Of a stretch of DNA of 64,000 bases, positions 46,366 through 58,420 are shown piece by piece. The DNA comes from Gentiana macrophylla. Taxonomy: Eukaryota; Streptophyta; Magnoliopsida; Gentianales; Gentianaceae. A program made the translations under genes and the position numbers. The notes under the pieces were generated by a model. That model saw only the letters and a program-made list of their open reading frames with translations. It was not told the DNA's origin and made no database searches. The number at the start of each line of letters is the position of its first letter. Position 1 is the stretch's first letter. The DNA lies in NCBI GenBank assembly GCA_026214975.1, contig CM047806.1:1552501-1616500 (forward strand). The letters are read 5' to 3'.

Positions 46366-46955
46366 GAATTTTGCTTCAACAACAGCATATGTCTCTGCGT
46401 CAGTGTTGGCTTACATACCCTGACCTCACCGACCATTCAGTTCACTGCGCTTTATAGTAAAGAAAGGCTTGAAAGCGTCGACCCAAGATGCATCTCCCTC
46501 TCCAGCGCTTCGGACAAAAATCCCGAGGTCTTATTCAAAAATCTCTGGATTCATCTCCTCATGAAGAATTGCCAAGTCATTAACAAAAATAAACCAAAGA
46601 TTGTTTTTCTTCTTATATAATTCTTATGTATGTGAATACAAATCCATTTTCATTTTTCTCCGTAACCAATTTTATCGTTTACGGTCTATTTATTTTTTTA
46701 TTGCAAATTTTTTTGAATTATTGCAAGAGTAGGTATTTGGTGAACTATTAATATACAATGGACTAAATATTACTCTTTTACATGTGATAATTACCGGGGT
46801 TATTATTAATTTGCACCGCACGCGGTCTATTTTTGGACACATTTGCACCACAATAGAACCATTTTTTCATAGGTTCATTATGAGAACTGACATTGACTAC
46901 TATAATTAATAATGTCAATATACATACATTACATCTTATCTTATCTTATCTTATA
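46366..46955. other. sequence between plastid fragments and the Helitron
   Basis: The first 150 bases (to about 46520) are less AT-rich than what follows and may belong to the organellar insertion, but I could not place them. The rest is AT-rich, ending in a CTTAT repeat at 46932-46954. Confidence 0.4.
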
Positions 46956-48576
46956 TCTATAAAGAGTGAAGAGGCTTTGCACACAAGAGGCCACGTGGCA
47001 GCCTCTTGGGCTGACACGTGGCACCAAATTTATTTAATTTTTTTAATTTTTTTTTAATCTTCTTTGATAAAAACCGGAGTTTATGTTATCGTTATATATA
47101 AACCGAAGAAGGCTTTAAATTTCAATCAACCAAAAAATTTACATTTGTCGATTCGATTTCGACACAACAATTGAATATTATACACAACAAAATGTATATT
47201 TTGATACGGTTCATTTTTAGTACCTCCAACTGACAGTGTGGATTCAGTTTCGAATTTCAATCAACCGTAAATTTTTGATTTCGACACAACAATTGAATAA
47301 AACCGTGTGGACACCACATTAGCCACATGGCAGCCTCTTGGCCTGACATGTGGCACCTACTTTATATTTATTATTATTATTTTTTTATTTTATTTTATAT
47401 AGCAGGTTTTTATTTATTTATCTTCTTTTGATAAAAACCGGAGTTTCGGTTATCGTTATATATAAACCGAAGGAGGCTTTAAATTTCAATCAACCAAAAA
47501 ATTTCGATTTCTCAATTCAATTTCGACACAACAATTGAATATTATACACAACAAAATGTATATTTTGATACGGTTCATTTTTAGTACCTCCAACTGACAG
47601 TGTGGATTCAGTTTCGAATTTCAATCAACCGTAAATTTTCGATTTCGACACAACAATTGAATAAAACCGTGTGGACACCACATTAAATATTTTTATTATT
47701 TTGAACAACATAACGTCAGTGGAACTGACGGTCATTTGCACTACGAACGTCACTAAAATTGACATTGGAATACCAAATCTCTTTTTATATTCTTCAGACC
47801 GTTTGACACGTGATTTTTTTTCCCCTTTCGATAAAAACCGGAATTTCGGTTATCGTTATATATAAACCGAAGGAGGCTTTAAATTTCAATCAACCAAAAT
47901 TTTTTGATTTCGACACAACAATTGAATAAAACCGTGTGGACACCACATTAAATATTTTTATTATTTTGAACAAAATAACGTTGGTGGAACCGACGGCCAT
48001 TTGCAGTACGAACGTCACTAAAATTGACGTTGGAATACCAAATCACTTTTTATATTCTTCAGACCATTTGACACGTGTTTTTTTTCTACCAAATAAATGA
48101 ACACGAGATCAATAACGTATTTATTAATGATAAGAAAGAGAAATGTCGTATAGAAAATGATTGAAACACATTTTCAAGCATATTAATGATCTGGAAGCTA
48201 AGGCGTCCTGAGAGATTTGACCGTGTAGTTATGGTCCGCTTATTGTTTTCTATAATGTTTCATTGCGTAAAGTCGAAGCTAAAGTGATCGACTTTATGAC
48301 ATTGTTCTCCGATACATCATATTGTAGTTTATTTTGTAGATGGAAACTACTGATAGGGCTGGAAGATAGGTGATTCACAATCTTCACGTATCTAAGAAAG
48401 AGCGGCTCTTGGAGAAAATGTGATATATTTCTCTTGCTCTCTTTGTCTTGTGCTTTGAATTTGTTATGGTTTAAGCTTACGCAATTTATTTCACGTTGGG
48501 GATCTATTCTTTGATATTATCGTTGGTAATGATTTATGTTGGGCCCGTCGTACCTTGCACGGCTCACGTTAACTAG
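46956..48576 (+). mobile_element. non-autonomous Helitron, about 1.6 kb
   Basis: The left end starts TCTATAAAGAGTGAAGAG after an A. The right end is a short hairpin region (CCGTCGTACCTTGCACGG) followed nine bases later by CTAG and then T. TC...CTAG ends, a 3' hairpin and insertion between A and T without target duplication are the Helitron signature. No Rep/helicase is encoded. The interior consists mainly of repeated modules (listed separately) plus a unique 3' part, 48100-48540. Confidence 0.7.
46970..48080 (+). repeat. repeated modules inside the Helitron
   Basis: Module 1 (AAAACCGGAGTTT through ATATATAAACCGAAG and TTTCAATCAACCAAAA, then CACAACAATTGAAT and ACCGTGTGGACACCACATT) occurs at about 46970-47320, 47325-47685 and, shortened, at 47830-47950. 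Module 2 (AACGTCAGTGGAACTGACG, TTTGCA, then GAACGTCACTAAAATTGAC and TTTGACACGTG) occurs at about 47695-47815 and 47955-48080. Modules 1 and 2 thus alternate at the right side, indicating a duplication of the joined pair. Confidence 0.75.
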
Positions 48577-48634
48577 TATATTTATTTGTTTATTTATTCA
48601 CACAAACACACACACATATTTACATATATAATAT

Positions 48635-49205
48635 TGTCGGAAATATCACAAACTAGATTTAACGGATGATTTGTGAGGATATCTGGGTTGAAGGTGGTGC
48701 TTTGTTGTGTTTAGCTTAAGAAATATATGAAGATACAAAGAATATTCAAGAACACAAAGACAGTCGACAAATTGGCTGAGCTTAACTTGTTTTTTCTATT
48801 ATGCGTCCCTTTGAAGGGTAAAAAATGCCGCTATTTATATGGTTTAAATAATCGATGGTTACATGGCGGGTACAAAGAATACATGCAGTTCGTAAATATA
48901 AATATAAGAAAGCAGATCGAGCTCCTGATGTGCGAGCTGGTATACATCTCGGCCATTGCTGACTCTTCGCCTGTAACTTGTGACTTTGCTGCCTAGTTGA
49001 GGGCCGGTCGACTTGGCCACCAATGCTTCGTCTTGCCTGGTAGACGGCGTATGAAGGCTTGATCTCGATGCCCAATGCCTAGTCAATGATAAATATCGTA
49101 ATGTCGAGTGACGAGCTACATTATTCATGTCCCAACTCAGCTTACATGGATTCGAATTGATTGGGCTAGTGACCATATTCATTATTGGGCATGCGTGGAG
49201 GCCCA
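48635..49205 (-). repeat. possible solo LTR
   Basis: The block can be bounded by TGTCGGAAATATC on the left and GGAGGCCCA on the right, giving TG...CA ends. On the minus strand it has a TATA-box-like TATAAATAGCGGC near 48833. No polypurine tract, primer site or second copy is visible and I found no target duplication, so this is tentative. Confidence 0.3.
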
Positions 49206-49318
49206 ACTTGAATTCGATGCTCCTTTACGGGTTTGGCATATTAGTATGTATTCGGTTTGAACCGATTTTTGTTTTAAAAAATCAAAATAAAATTGTTTTT
49301 ACGGTCTGATTTTTAAAA

Positions 49319-49319
<1 letters not shown>

Positions 49320-49359
<40 letters not shown>
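49320..49359 (+). repeat. poly(A) tract of nearly 40 bases
   Basis: An almost uninterrupted A-run follows TTTTTAAAATAT. It could be the tail of a decayed retroposon inserted in plus orientation, or a slippage product. Confidence 0.7.
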
Positions 49360-49364
<5 letters not shown>

Positions 49365-49733
49365 CTACATTTTTCCTGTTTGGTTCGATCGGATGACTTG
49401 GTTTCCGGTTACTTTGTTCAACCGGTATTCATGTATGCGTATCGATCCGGTTTCCAATCTGTTAATAGAACTCGTGAAAACTTTGGGTAACCAAACAAAC
49501 GCCTACAAAATTAAGGGAAATAAACCCGAAGGTTGTGTGTTTATATACGTCGTCATTGGCGTTTTACCAAAACTAAAACCATTAATTATCCCCGCTTGAC
49601 GACCTTAGCAGCATCTTGCAGCATCCGGTAGCCAGGTTTTTTGTTTTTGAATTTAAAATTTTTGCAACTTTTTATATGATTGGCGTGATCCCTCCTCCTT
49701 TGTTTCAATAGAACTGTTTATTTATATTTAATT

Positions 49734-50912
49734 TTGTTATACTGTGGTAGATTTATGTCAACCAAGCATATGGAAAATCTGTCCGATCTTCCCTACGATA
49801 TGTGGATAGAAATAGCAAAGCGAGTGAAAAAGCTTGAAGATTTCATCTTTTTTAGAAGCGTTTCCAAATCCTTTCGCGCGGTTGTAAAGGACGAGGATTT
49901 TAATGGTCTACGGTTTCGGCCATGGATCCCTTATCTGATGCTTCCTGTGAGAGAAGATGGTAATGATAATACTCGCGAGTTTTACAGTTTGGTTGAGGGT
50001 GAATCAATCGTGGCTTCTTTGAAAGTTGCCAACTTTAAAAGCAAGAAGTGCCTTGAATCGTTGGGATGGTTGCTAGTCTATGAAGTAGATGGTAGCATGA
50101 GCCTTGTAGAACCTTTTTCTGGTATAGGGATTCCCTTACCACATGAAAACACGTTTCCAGGATACAAGCCGCACTGGATGACTGAGTATATGTTTATCCA
50201 GAAGATGGTGCTTTCATCAAGGCCAAGTGAGACTTGTAAGTTCGTTTTGATGATCATAGCTGCAGATCTTGGACATTTGGCGTTTTGGAGGTTAGGGGAC
50301 AAAGCATGGAACAGGATCGAGGACCGGAAAGGGCGGTTTGCAGATGTTTTGTATGGCGGCGGTGGACAATTTTATGCCATTGGTTATCCTGGAATCGTAT
50401 GGGTCTTCAACCTTGCTGAAAATGATAACCATGTTGAAAGTCGTATAATCATAAATCTAAAATCCATCTTCCCTGATATTGGCTACTCAAGCAATTTTTA
50501 TATCCTCAAAACCGTTGACGACTCTTTGCTCGCTATTTCAAGAGAAATAGAACGTTTAAGTGAGGATGGCTTGTCTTATAGCACGTATGATTTCGATGTG
50601 TATGAAATTGATATAGCGACAGGCGCATGGAAAGAGATTAATAGTTTAGGAAGCATGGCTCTCTTCATTGGTGAGAATTCCACCATCCTTGTGGATGCCT
50701 TAAGATTGTCAGGAGGAGAAGGAGTGATCAAAGCCAATCATATTTATTTCACCGACGATAATTGGGAGTTCTATCACAGAAAAAAATCAATAGGCGGTGG
50801 TGCGGACATTGGTGTATATAGTTTGGAAACAGAAGATATTGTGCCAATCTATCCAGGGGAGCCGTTGTTGAGCAAAGTTTCTCCTTCCACCTGGATTACC
50901 CCTTGTTTCTAA
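49734..50912 (+). CDS. F-box protein with DUF295 (KIB-type) C-terminal domain
   Basis: An uninterrupted, intronless frame of 392 codons. The first ATG (49734) gives MLYCGRFMSTKHMEN; a downstream ATG at 49755 is an equally good start, seven residues shorter. Residues about 15-58 are an F-box (LSDLPYDMWIEIAKRVKKLE then FIFFRSVSKSFRAVV), the motif that binds SKP1 in SCF ubiquitin ligases. The rest matches the DUF295 family: FAIGYPGIVWVF-like (FYAIGYPGIVWVFNLAEN), FDVYEIDIATGAWKEINSLG and, near the end, HIYFTDDNWEFY, GVYSLETEDI and STWITPCF. Such proteins are predicted substrate receptors with a beta-propeller fold; the target is unknown. The gene looks intact, with the Helitron and possible LTR upstream. 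Confidence 0.9.
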   Translation: MLYCGRFMSTKHMENLSDLPYDMWIEIAKRVKKLEDFIFFRSVSKSFRAVVKDEDFNGLRFRPWIPYLMLPVREDGNDNTREFYSLVEGESIVASLKVANFKSKKCLESLGWLLVYEVDGSMSLVEPFSGIGIPLPHENTFPGYKPHWMTEYMFIQKMVLSSRPSETCKFVLMIIAADLGHLAFWRLGDKAWNRIEDRKGRFADVLYGGGGQFYAIGYPGIVWVFNLAENDNHVESRIIINLKSIFPDIGYSSNFYILKTVDDSLLAISREIERLSEDGLSYSTYDFDVYEIDIATGAWKEINSLGSMALFIGENSTILVDALRLSGGEGVIKANHIYFTDDNWEFYHRKKSIGGGADIGVYSLETEDIVPIYPGEPLLSKVSPSTWITPCF

Positions 50913-53570
50913 GAATTAAAAGGCACCGCACCCCCATGACCATCTCATCTGTTGTTTAGTTATATACTTATTTTCTGGATGTTAATGAGTTTGAGCTACA
51001 TATAATTGATGATTTTTGTTTATTATGATGATTATGAAGGGTATACTAAGTTATTTTCATTTTCATTTTTACATTTTATCATCATATGTGTTTGTTTCCC
51101 CGATTATTATGTGTGTGCATTATGCTTGAAAGTACGGTGAATTTGTTATTGTCGTGCGTGCTAGTTGAATATTACTCTTGCTATTGTATTATTTTCAATT
51201 GAAGATTCTAAAGGATTCCGGTCCTGAATTCCTTTCTGAAAAACAGACCGCTCGACATGTGCCTAAATACTCGACACGGGAGATTTGATTACGAAGTTAA
51301 AAGTACTGACCGTCGAATACTGTGGCTACATGTCTCTCATTTCCTGAAAATTTTGTGACCTGCCCCTCGCTTTTTTGTCACTGCCGCAGCGGTGTCTTTG
51401 GCATTTGTGGTTGCATCAAATTGTTAGAATTTTGACAATTTCGTTTTACAACAAGATATATGATTTTTTCTGTATTAATTTCATATAGAAAGGGTTTCGT
51501 AAAAATATATTGCGTGTGGGAGTGGGAGTGGGAGTGTGCGTACTCCTACCATGAATCAGACATCCATGTACGTGCTTGCATATACACTGTACAGCTATCA
51601 ATACTAAACTATTAATTAATATGGACTTCATTGTATTATTCGTTTGTATTATTCCCTTCTCTTACAGTATAAACTGATTATTCATTTTTCCAGAACCTTA
51701 ACTAAGTGTAAACTTTCCAGAAAATTGGTCAAACAATATAAGTAAAATAACTTTCGGTTAATGAAGGTATTTACAGATTTCCAAGCATGTAGTAACATTT
51801 CTGATTTTATGAAAGTGGTAAGATAGCATAATTTCATAAGACATAGCTTAATCATAAAAATGTAACACTTCCTAGTCGGTATCAATTTCAGAACCTATTA
51901 AATCCTCGAGGACCATCATGAATGGTAGCCTCTTACGTATCGTTCCAATTTTATCAGTGTCTCCCCGCCCCGGCGAACGGTAGCATGAATGCGGTGAAGA
52001 TTTTGTCATGAAAAACTTAAGTGCGGTTCAAGCAACATGATTTTTTCTTTAGTGTCTCAATTTTTTTGTACTAGTATTTGTTGGTTTAATGAATAGAGTC
52101 ATTCATGAACAAGGCTCGTGTCCGATTCGTTAGTATTTGTGATCGTTCATTTGTTTAGTTTAACGATATTTTAACGAACCAAGCTTGAAAAGAATTGTAT
52201 GCTCGTTTTCCTACAATAACAAACATGAGCTTACCAGTGAACGTTTGTTGGGACATATTGCCCACACTCTTAAATGTCTAAAGAAATATAATAGCGCTTT
52301 TACTGGCACTAATTGGTTTTAGTAGAACGATAAGCGCTTGATCTTAACAACGTTTGATTATGTTCGTGAATAAACTTATATAGCATTTCTTCCAATTCTG
52401 GAGGGGTATCACTTGTAGGGAATGACAATACTAATCCATGTTCCACACGGGCAATATCTCTTTTGGAACAGAGCTTTTAGCCTTTAGCACATAGCCAACA
52501 CGGCTGCAACTCTTTTTGGAAGACGGCTAAGTCTCCCTGTTTTTTCCCCTACAGTTATAGAAAAAGAAGAAAAAAAAACTATACATGCGGATTAATACAC
52601 CATCTAAGATGGTCTTACTGTTGGGCTGCTATCAGTAACATTACAAAATATGGTTTTGTTGTTGGGCTAGAATCAGTTGGCGTAAAGTTAATTGCATGAA
52701 CATGGTTATGTTTAATGTATATTACTATATCATTAAACTTTACCCATGGTGAGAAAACAATGGCTGTAAAACATGATACCGAACAACTATGACTCCGTCC
52801 AAAACATGAACATGAGCTTTGCCGATCTACCACTATTTTGGAAGGCCACTTATGCGACTACCACTCTCTTGTCGAAATCCACTCGTTTTAGTGTTTTAGG
52901 TGTTTTGGAGCAAACTTTTCCTTCCACAAATATACCACAAGCTTTTCCTTGGAGTTGTCAAATTCTTCATCTTTTTTATTGGGCTTTCAACTGGGAGGGG
53001 ATGATTAGTGGTCAATAATCCAGTCGGCTTTGTTTAAATCATCACCAGGTAGAGTTGCAGGTATAAAACAAAACATCAGTGTTCTTTTTTAAGCATTAGG
53101 TTTAATGAAAAAACTCACAAGGTTTGTGCCAACCATGGCCTCCACAACTCCAAGACGTCATCAATGCGTTACCCCATCTCCTTAAAACCCTAGTCCAGAA
53201 AACCCCATTATGAGAAAAACAGGATGCTAGGGAAAGAGTATGGGCATATACACATTGAAATAACCCCATCCAAGCAAAAGAAACAAGGTGAAACAATCAC
53301 CACAAAAAGACTAACCTGCTAAAACCTATACAGCTCTAGGCAAAATAAACTATGAATGCCTCAACTAAAACCAACCAAAAACAGCTAAACTTCCAGCCAC
53401 AAACTAGCTCAAACCCAATGACAAAAAAAGAGCAGCAAACATAAAGTCTTCATTCAAAAAACCGTAGGATCTCCAACAAAACATTTTTCCTTTATCCGCG
53501 CAAAACCGAGGACCATCCCAGATCTTTGTGCACCCTTTTTGAGAACAGCAAAAGCTAAAAGAAACAGCAA
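50913..53570. other. intergenic sequence, no gene recognised
   Basis: The 3' flank of the F-box gene, then AT-rich sequence. Short frames around 52615-53300 on either strand do not resemble known proteins. I see no structured RNA or element ends. Confidence 0.45.
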
Positions 53571-53810
53571 CAACCTGATTGCACTCTCCATAAACATGAA
53601 GAGTGCTTCCAGGAAAGGTAAGCATTCCAAGGATATAAGCAAAAACCCCATACTGCAGACCGCTTTCCAAACATCCATCCAGCTACAAGCTCCTGCAATA
53701 GAAGAGAAGCCCCAGCAAACAAGCTAAATTAACTAAAAGAGCCAAGAAAAGCTTAAGATCTTACAACCTGTTTGCACTCTTCATATAAAATGAAGAGTGC
53801 TTCCAGGGGG
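53571..53810. repeat. pair of about 48-bp direct repeats, each with a small hairpin
   Basis: 53571-53618 and 53763-53810 both read CAACCTG, TTGCACTCT, a short spacer, then ATGAAGAGTGCTTCCAGG. Within each, GCACTCTTCAT-type sequence pairs with ATGAAGAGTGC to form a stem of about nine base pairs. They lie directly 3' of the RNase H pseudogene on the minus strand. Confidence 0.5.
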
Positions 53811-53819
53811 TGCAGAGCA

Positions 53820-54412
53820 GTTTAATGCAATCTCAAGGCTGGTAACATCAAATAGTCCCTCAAAAGTAATAGGCCAAGCATACCTCGCAGCTGAGAGCAA
53901 TCAAGAATAGCTGACTGCTGATGAATACTGGCCTGTTTAGCCAAGTGATCAGCCACTGCATTCCCTTCTCAAAAGATATGGTAAAGATGAATACTATGGT
54001 TGACAATTAACTCTTTAAGCTGGTAGATACCTTCCAAATATTTCCATGGAACAGTAGTGGTGCCCTGAAGCATATTAACTAGCACCTGAGAGTCAGATTC
54101 CACAAGAATATGATCATTCCCTTGCTGCAAACAACAAAGAATACCAGCCTTCATAGTCCTTAACTCTGCATCCATGTTAGTACAGTTTCCATAGGCTTTC
54201 ATTTAAGCATGAAGAACCTTGCCATCACTATTCCGGAGCACAAATCCTCCTCCAGCTGGCCCTGGATTCCCCAAGACAGAACCATCACAGTTAACTTTAA
54301 TCTGTCCTTCCATTGGTAAAATCCACATGACAAGTTGAACCTGCTTAGCTTTAGGAGCAGGCAGGGATGTTAACAAACCACTATCAAGCAAAATCTGGTA
54401 TTCCACCACCAC
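53820..54412 (-). pseudogene. RNase H domain pseudogene (RVT_3 type, LINE-associated)
   Basis: Read right to left, the frame contains GQIKVNCDGSVLGNPGPAGG and GFVLRNSDGKVLHA, then a stop, then YGNCTNMDAELRTMKAGI and ILVESDSQVLVNMLQG, another stop after IYHIF, and finally EGNAVADHLAKQASIHQQ. D, E and D of the RNase H active site (CDGS, AELR, ESDSQ) and the final VADHLA are recognisable. This domain is found at the C-terminus of plant non-LTR retrotransposons and as stand-alone relatives. Two in-frame stops and the lack of adjacent RT show it is dead and partial. Confidence 0.75.
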
Positions 54413-54497
54413 ATACCAAAGACAACAATAAATAGAATTTGCTACACTATTTCAATCATTAAAGTATCTAACATTTTATGAAATATAACTATACCTC

Positions 54498-54500
<3 letters not shown>

Positions 54501-54556
<56 letters not shown>
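54501..54556. repeat. (AT)n microsatellite
   Basis: An uninterrupted run of about 28 AT units, ending in ATTGTAATG. Confidence 0.9.
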
Positions 54557-54559
<3 letters not shown>

Positions 54560-54730
54560 AATGCGTGTGCATGACGAAAATAAACACCGTAAGATTCAGG
54601 AAAAGGTTTAGTACTGAACAACATTTTATGTTATTCTGATGGGCACAACGATGGCCGCTACAATGTTTTTGTTTAGTATCAAAAAGAATATAAAGAATTG
54701 TTGGACACTTCTCTGCTCAAAAGACCACTT

Positions 54731-57550
54731 TCAAATATTCCCAAGTAACCTCACAACGGTAACGTCTATTCCATGTGCCCCGCGATCAATGACAACTTTT
54801 CCCTTCTGTGATACAAAATACTATATAGTTTTCTACAACTACAAAGACCTGCCTTTACAGAAAAAGAACCAGCTAAGATGCTGGTGCAACTAACCCAACG
54901 TTTACATCATAAGTTCAGCAACTGCACTTATGATAAACAAATACCAAAATCATGATCAATAAACAAAACATCAAAGCTTAACATGCTAAATAGAGCAAGA
55001 TATCCTTCCAAACTATATCCAAGAAACAAAAATTAGTGTCAATTTAGACCAAACTTAACAAAAGTATCAAATCCGCATCAAGAACCATAATGAACATCAA
55101 TGACAATTTTATCAATAGAAGATGACCAGCCTTGGAACATAATACCATTGTTCATTTAATGAATTGACTATGAAATTGCTGGAAAAGATGGTTGAACAAA
55201 CCTCTTTCAAAATACTAAAGATTCTTCCAAACATAATGTGCAAAGAAGGAATTCCAAATCAGTTTCACACGTGACACAAAGCATCGATAAATAGGGGGTT
55301 AGTCAAATGGTAAGAATAGGCGAATAAAACGCGATTGAATGATTGTTCACATATATTATATGGGAGTATCATCTCCATAATTGCTGGTACTTGCATCTAT
55401 GATGGAGTGATATTATGAATGGTTTTTTTTTACACAACTAACAACGTTAGTAGTTAGACATTACAACAGACACAAAGGTGAGTACGAATTACAAAAGCAA
55501 CAATATTGTACCACTAAGAAATTAAGTAAATATGTTACCTTTGAGAGCCCACTTAAACCATGTAATGCATAGGTGGATGTGCGTCGAACGTCGTCTTCTA
55601 GCAATGTTATCTTAAAAGCCAACAAAAAAAGAACTCCTACAAATAAACCAGACAGAACATGAACATAACATACAAACAAATAAGAAAGCCCCTGTTTTTT
55701 TTTACGGATGGTGCAAGGATGCCAAGAAACACCTGTGCTACACAAAGTAGGAATGTAGTAGACAAGCACAGCCAATAGCACAGTGGAAGAATAAAGCAAA
55801 TGACCTCCCAGCCTCAGATGAGTAATCGTGCCTCTTTCTCTAGGGTTCTCAGATGAGTAATCGAGCATCTTTCTCTAGGCTTCTACCCACAACAGATTAC
55901 TGTTAGCTTGCTATGACATTTTTGTCATCCTTCCCACCGCTTCACCTTGATCTACTCGTTTTCTGCATCATTACATGAGAGATCAAATAAAGAAAAAGCA
56001 GTGACATAAACAACAGACAAACACAACGATCCCAAAAGGTCCGAGTTATACAAGAGCAACAGCTAAAGAACCTTAATGATTTAGTTGTGGATTCAAGAAA
56101 ACCACACAAGAGCATATGAAAAAATCATCACAAAACACACACACACACAACTAAGCCATAGGTAAAGATATACAAAAAGGAAATAGGCTTTGAATCTTTG
56201 ATTCTTGACAAACCTGGAAACGTATGCCTTCAACCATATCAACTCAACCAAATCCAAAATCAACTACATCTAATCCGCTGCAGCCCTTCAATACAATAAG
56301 ATAAAGAAATGTTAGGGCTAGCACAAAGAAATAAAATAAGCGTTCCCAACCCAGAAACAAATTAAGGGACAAAGTTAGCGTGCCACTAAATCCAGATTGT
56401 TTTTAGGGTTCAATGGGATAAGAGTATGGTATATGCAGGAGTAGAACAACAGCCGATAATAATTTTGAGGAGAAGAATTGTGATATAGAAGCCACAACCT
56501 ATTATGAATCCTTCATTGGGAGATGCAGAGGAGACGTTTTGGATTAACATGACATGATGGAAAAGTACAAAAATAGAGCAACTCTAGGGCAGAATTGATG
56601 GATGAGAGGACGGGTTAACACCAGCTCTAATCAACTATTGCCGTTTTAATCAGTTCACCAGATTTCTACAGCAGTTCTACAATCATATGTTTTGTAAAGC
56701 AAATCACAACTAATGGCCTAACAATAAACTCAGCTAGTAGAAGTTGCACGACTTACGAAAGGATCAATTAGTTCACCAGATTTCTTATTAGCTTGCTCGC
56801 AAACAACCAGTCCACTGAATGGTAACCATGCCTGAGATAAGGAGGATAGAATGAAATCAAGTACCAAAACAAAAACCATATGCCTTTTCACCAAAAACGA
56901 GTTCAGAAAACACATCAGGAGAGGGCGTCCCTGTTTGTCTACCTTTGACAAGTAAACCCGAGGATAAAGCTTAATCCAAGAAAAGTAGTTGACTATGGTG
57001 AAATATCAAGCTGCCAGTGAGGGAAAAAGCAAGTTTAAGAAAATGCCAGTGAATACCTGTTTTAAGCAGCATATAGATTCGCACTATCAGATCAAGTGAG
57101 TCCTCTTCTTGGAGAAGTTGTCACAAGTTTGCCGGGCATAATTGACTGTGTTTCTACCTTCATCATTAAGTGACCAACAGTTGCCATACCACAGATTTTA
57201 GCAATTTCAAAGTATCAATCAATACAGATTTGAAGCAGTAAAGTAATCGAATCAGGTCTTTATCATCTTTCAATTTTCATACATTAAGTTTCGACCATCA
57301 AGGTTAAGTGACCAACAGTCGCCTAGCACAGCACTGTATCTCCACAACTCAGTCTCATCAAAAAAATAAATAAATAAATAAAATAAAACTCACCAGCAAT
57401 TTCAACGTATCAATCATTACAGAGTATTCGAAAACTCTAATTAAATGTGATTGAAAGGAGAGGCGAACGGTAGACCTGCGGATCTCAACACAGAACAGAG
57501 TTGATGACAGCGATCAAAATGCCATCCGTGCACCGCCGGCACCGCCGCAT
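54731..57550 (-). other. exon-like segments of an unidentified minus-strand gene
   Basis: Several short coding-like pieces with good splice borders lie in one orientation. 57550-57480 is a GC-rich leader ending CCGCAG before GT. About 56942-56890 reads RQTGTPSPDVFSELVF. 56831-56757 (AWLPFSGLVVCEQANKKSGE, then LIDPF) ends at a strong GTAAGT. 55636-55539 reads VLFLLAFKITLLEDDVRRTS then TYALHGLSGLSK before GTAACA. 54805-54731 reads KGKVVIDRGAHGIDVTVVRL then LGNI and a stop. I could not join all pieces in one phase, so it may be a pseudogene or have exons I missed. I do not recognise the protein. Confidence 0.35.
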
Positions 57551-58170
57551 CGAATTTAAACGCTAGAAACCAATCTCTCTCTCTATATATATTTGGGAGA
57601 GTTGTCCAAAAGGACATAAAAAGTAAAATAATTGGCGTTTAGGGCATTATTAAATTTTAATTGATAAAAGACAAAACTATTAAAACCTACCAAATTACCC
57701 CAAATTACCAATGAAAATCCTTATAATAAGGGTAAAAATATAAATTAATGGCGTTTATATTTTGCACTGGAGTCGTTAATGTGTTTTATTAGAACCAATA
57801 ATAAAATTTCATCAACTAAATAATCGCTTTATTACTAAATAATTTATTGATACATGTCGCCTTAACGCTTATTAAGTTGATAAGTTGTCCTTATCAACAA
57901 AAATCTAATATATATTATAGTATATATATACACGAAGACATATAATATATATATTATATAATACTCCGTATTAGATAATACCAAAAGACAATACCAACGC
58001 GCAAAATAGAAAAAAATACGAATACAAATTTTATTCAGTAATTCCTCAAAATTTATTCAACGAACATAGCAACTGTCTTCAGATGAAATAGAAAAACAAA
58101 AAAACAATCAGATTCAACTAAATCGGATAACTCCTTTATTCGAATTCTCCAACCGCTGCAATGTCAACTG
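57551..58170. other. intergenic sequence
   Basis: AT-rich, with a CT and AT dinucleotide run at 57572-57592 and a TATATA-rich patch at 57907-57960. It separates the unidentified minus-strand gene from the 3' end of the zinc-finger gene. Nothing else is seen. Confidence 0.45.
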
Positions 58171-58227
58171 TTACGCTTCATCGTCTCTGCATTCAGCATC
58201 ACCTTTTACAAAACAAAAGATAATAAC

Positions 58228-58420
58228 AGAAAGAATCTAGCAATAGATTTGATATTTTCTCATTATGCAGAATATCTTCTTGAGAGTACAAATACACTGC
58301 AGGCCTAACAACTTTTGATCTTAGTGATATAGTGTTAGTGATATAGGAGTGACACTTGGCAATATCTAGGCCCTACATATACACACATAATAAAGGTAGA
58401 TAATGCCTTATATTCTAACA
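58228..58420 (-). repeat. 3' LTR of copia D
   Basis: 193 bp, one mismatch to its partner. It overlaps the final codons and stop of the polyprotein. Confidence 0.92.

Noticed and set aside
46155..46436. Minus-strand open frame of 93 codons
   Set aside because: It is antisense to plastid 23S rRNA fragments and reflects rRNA composition, not a protein.
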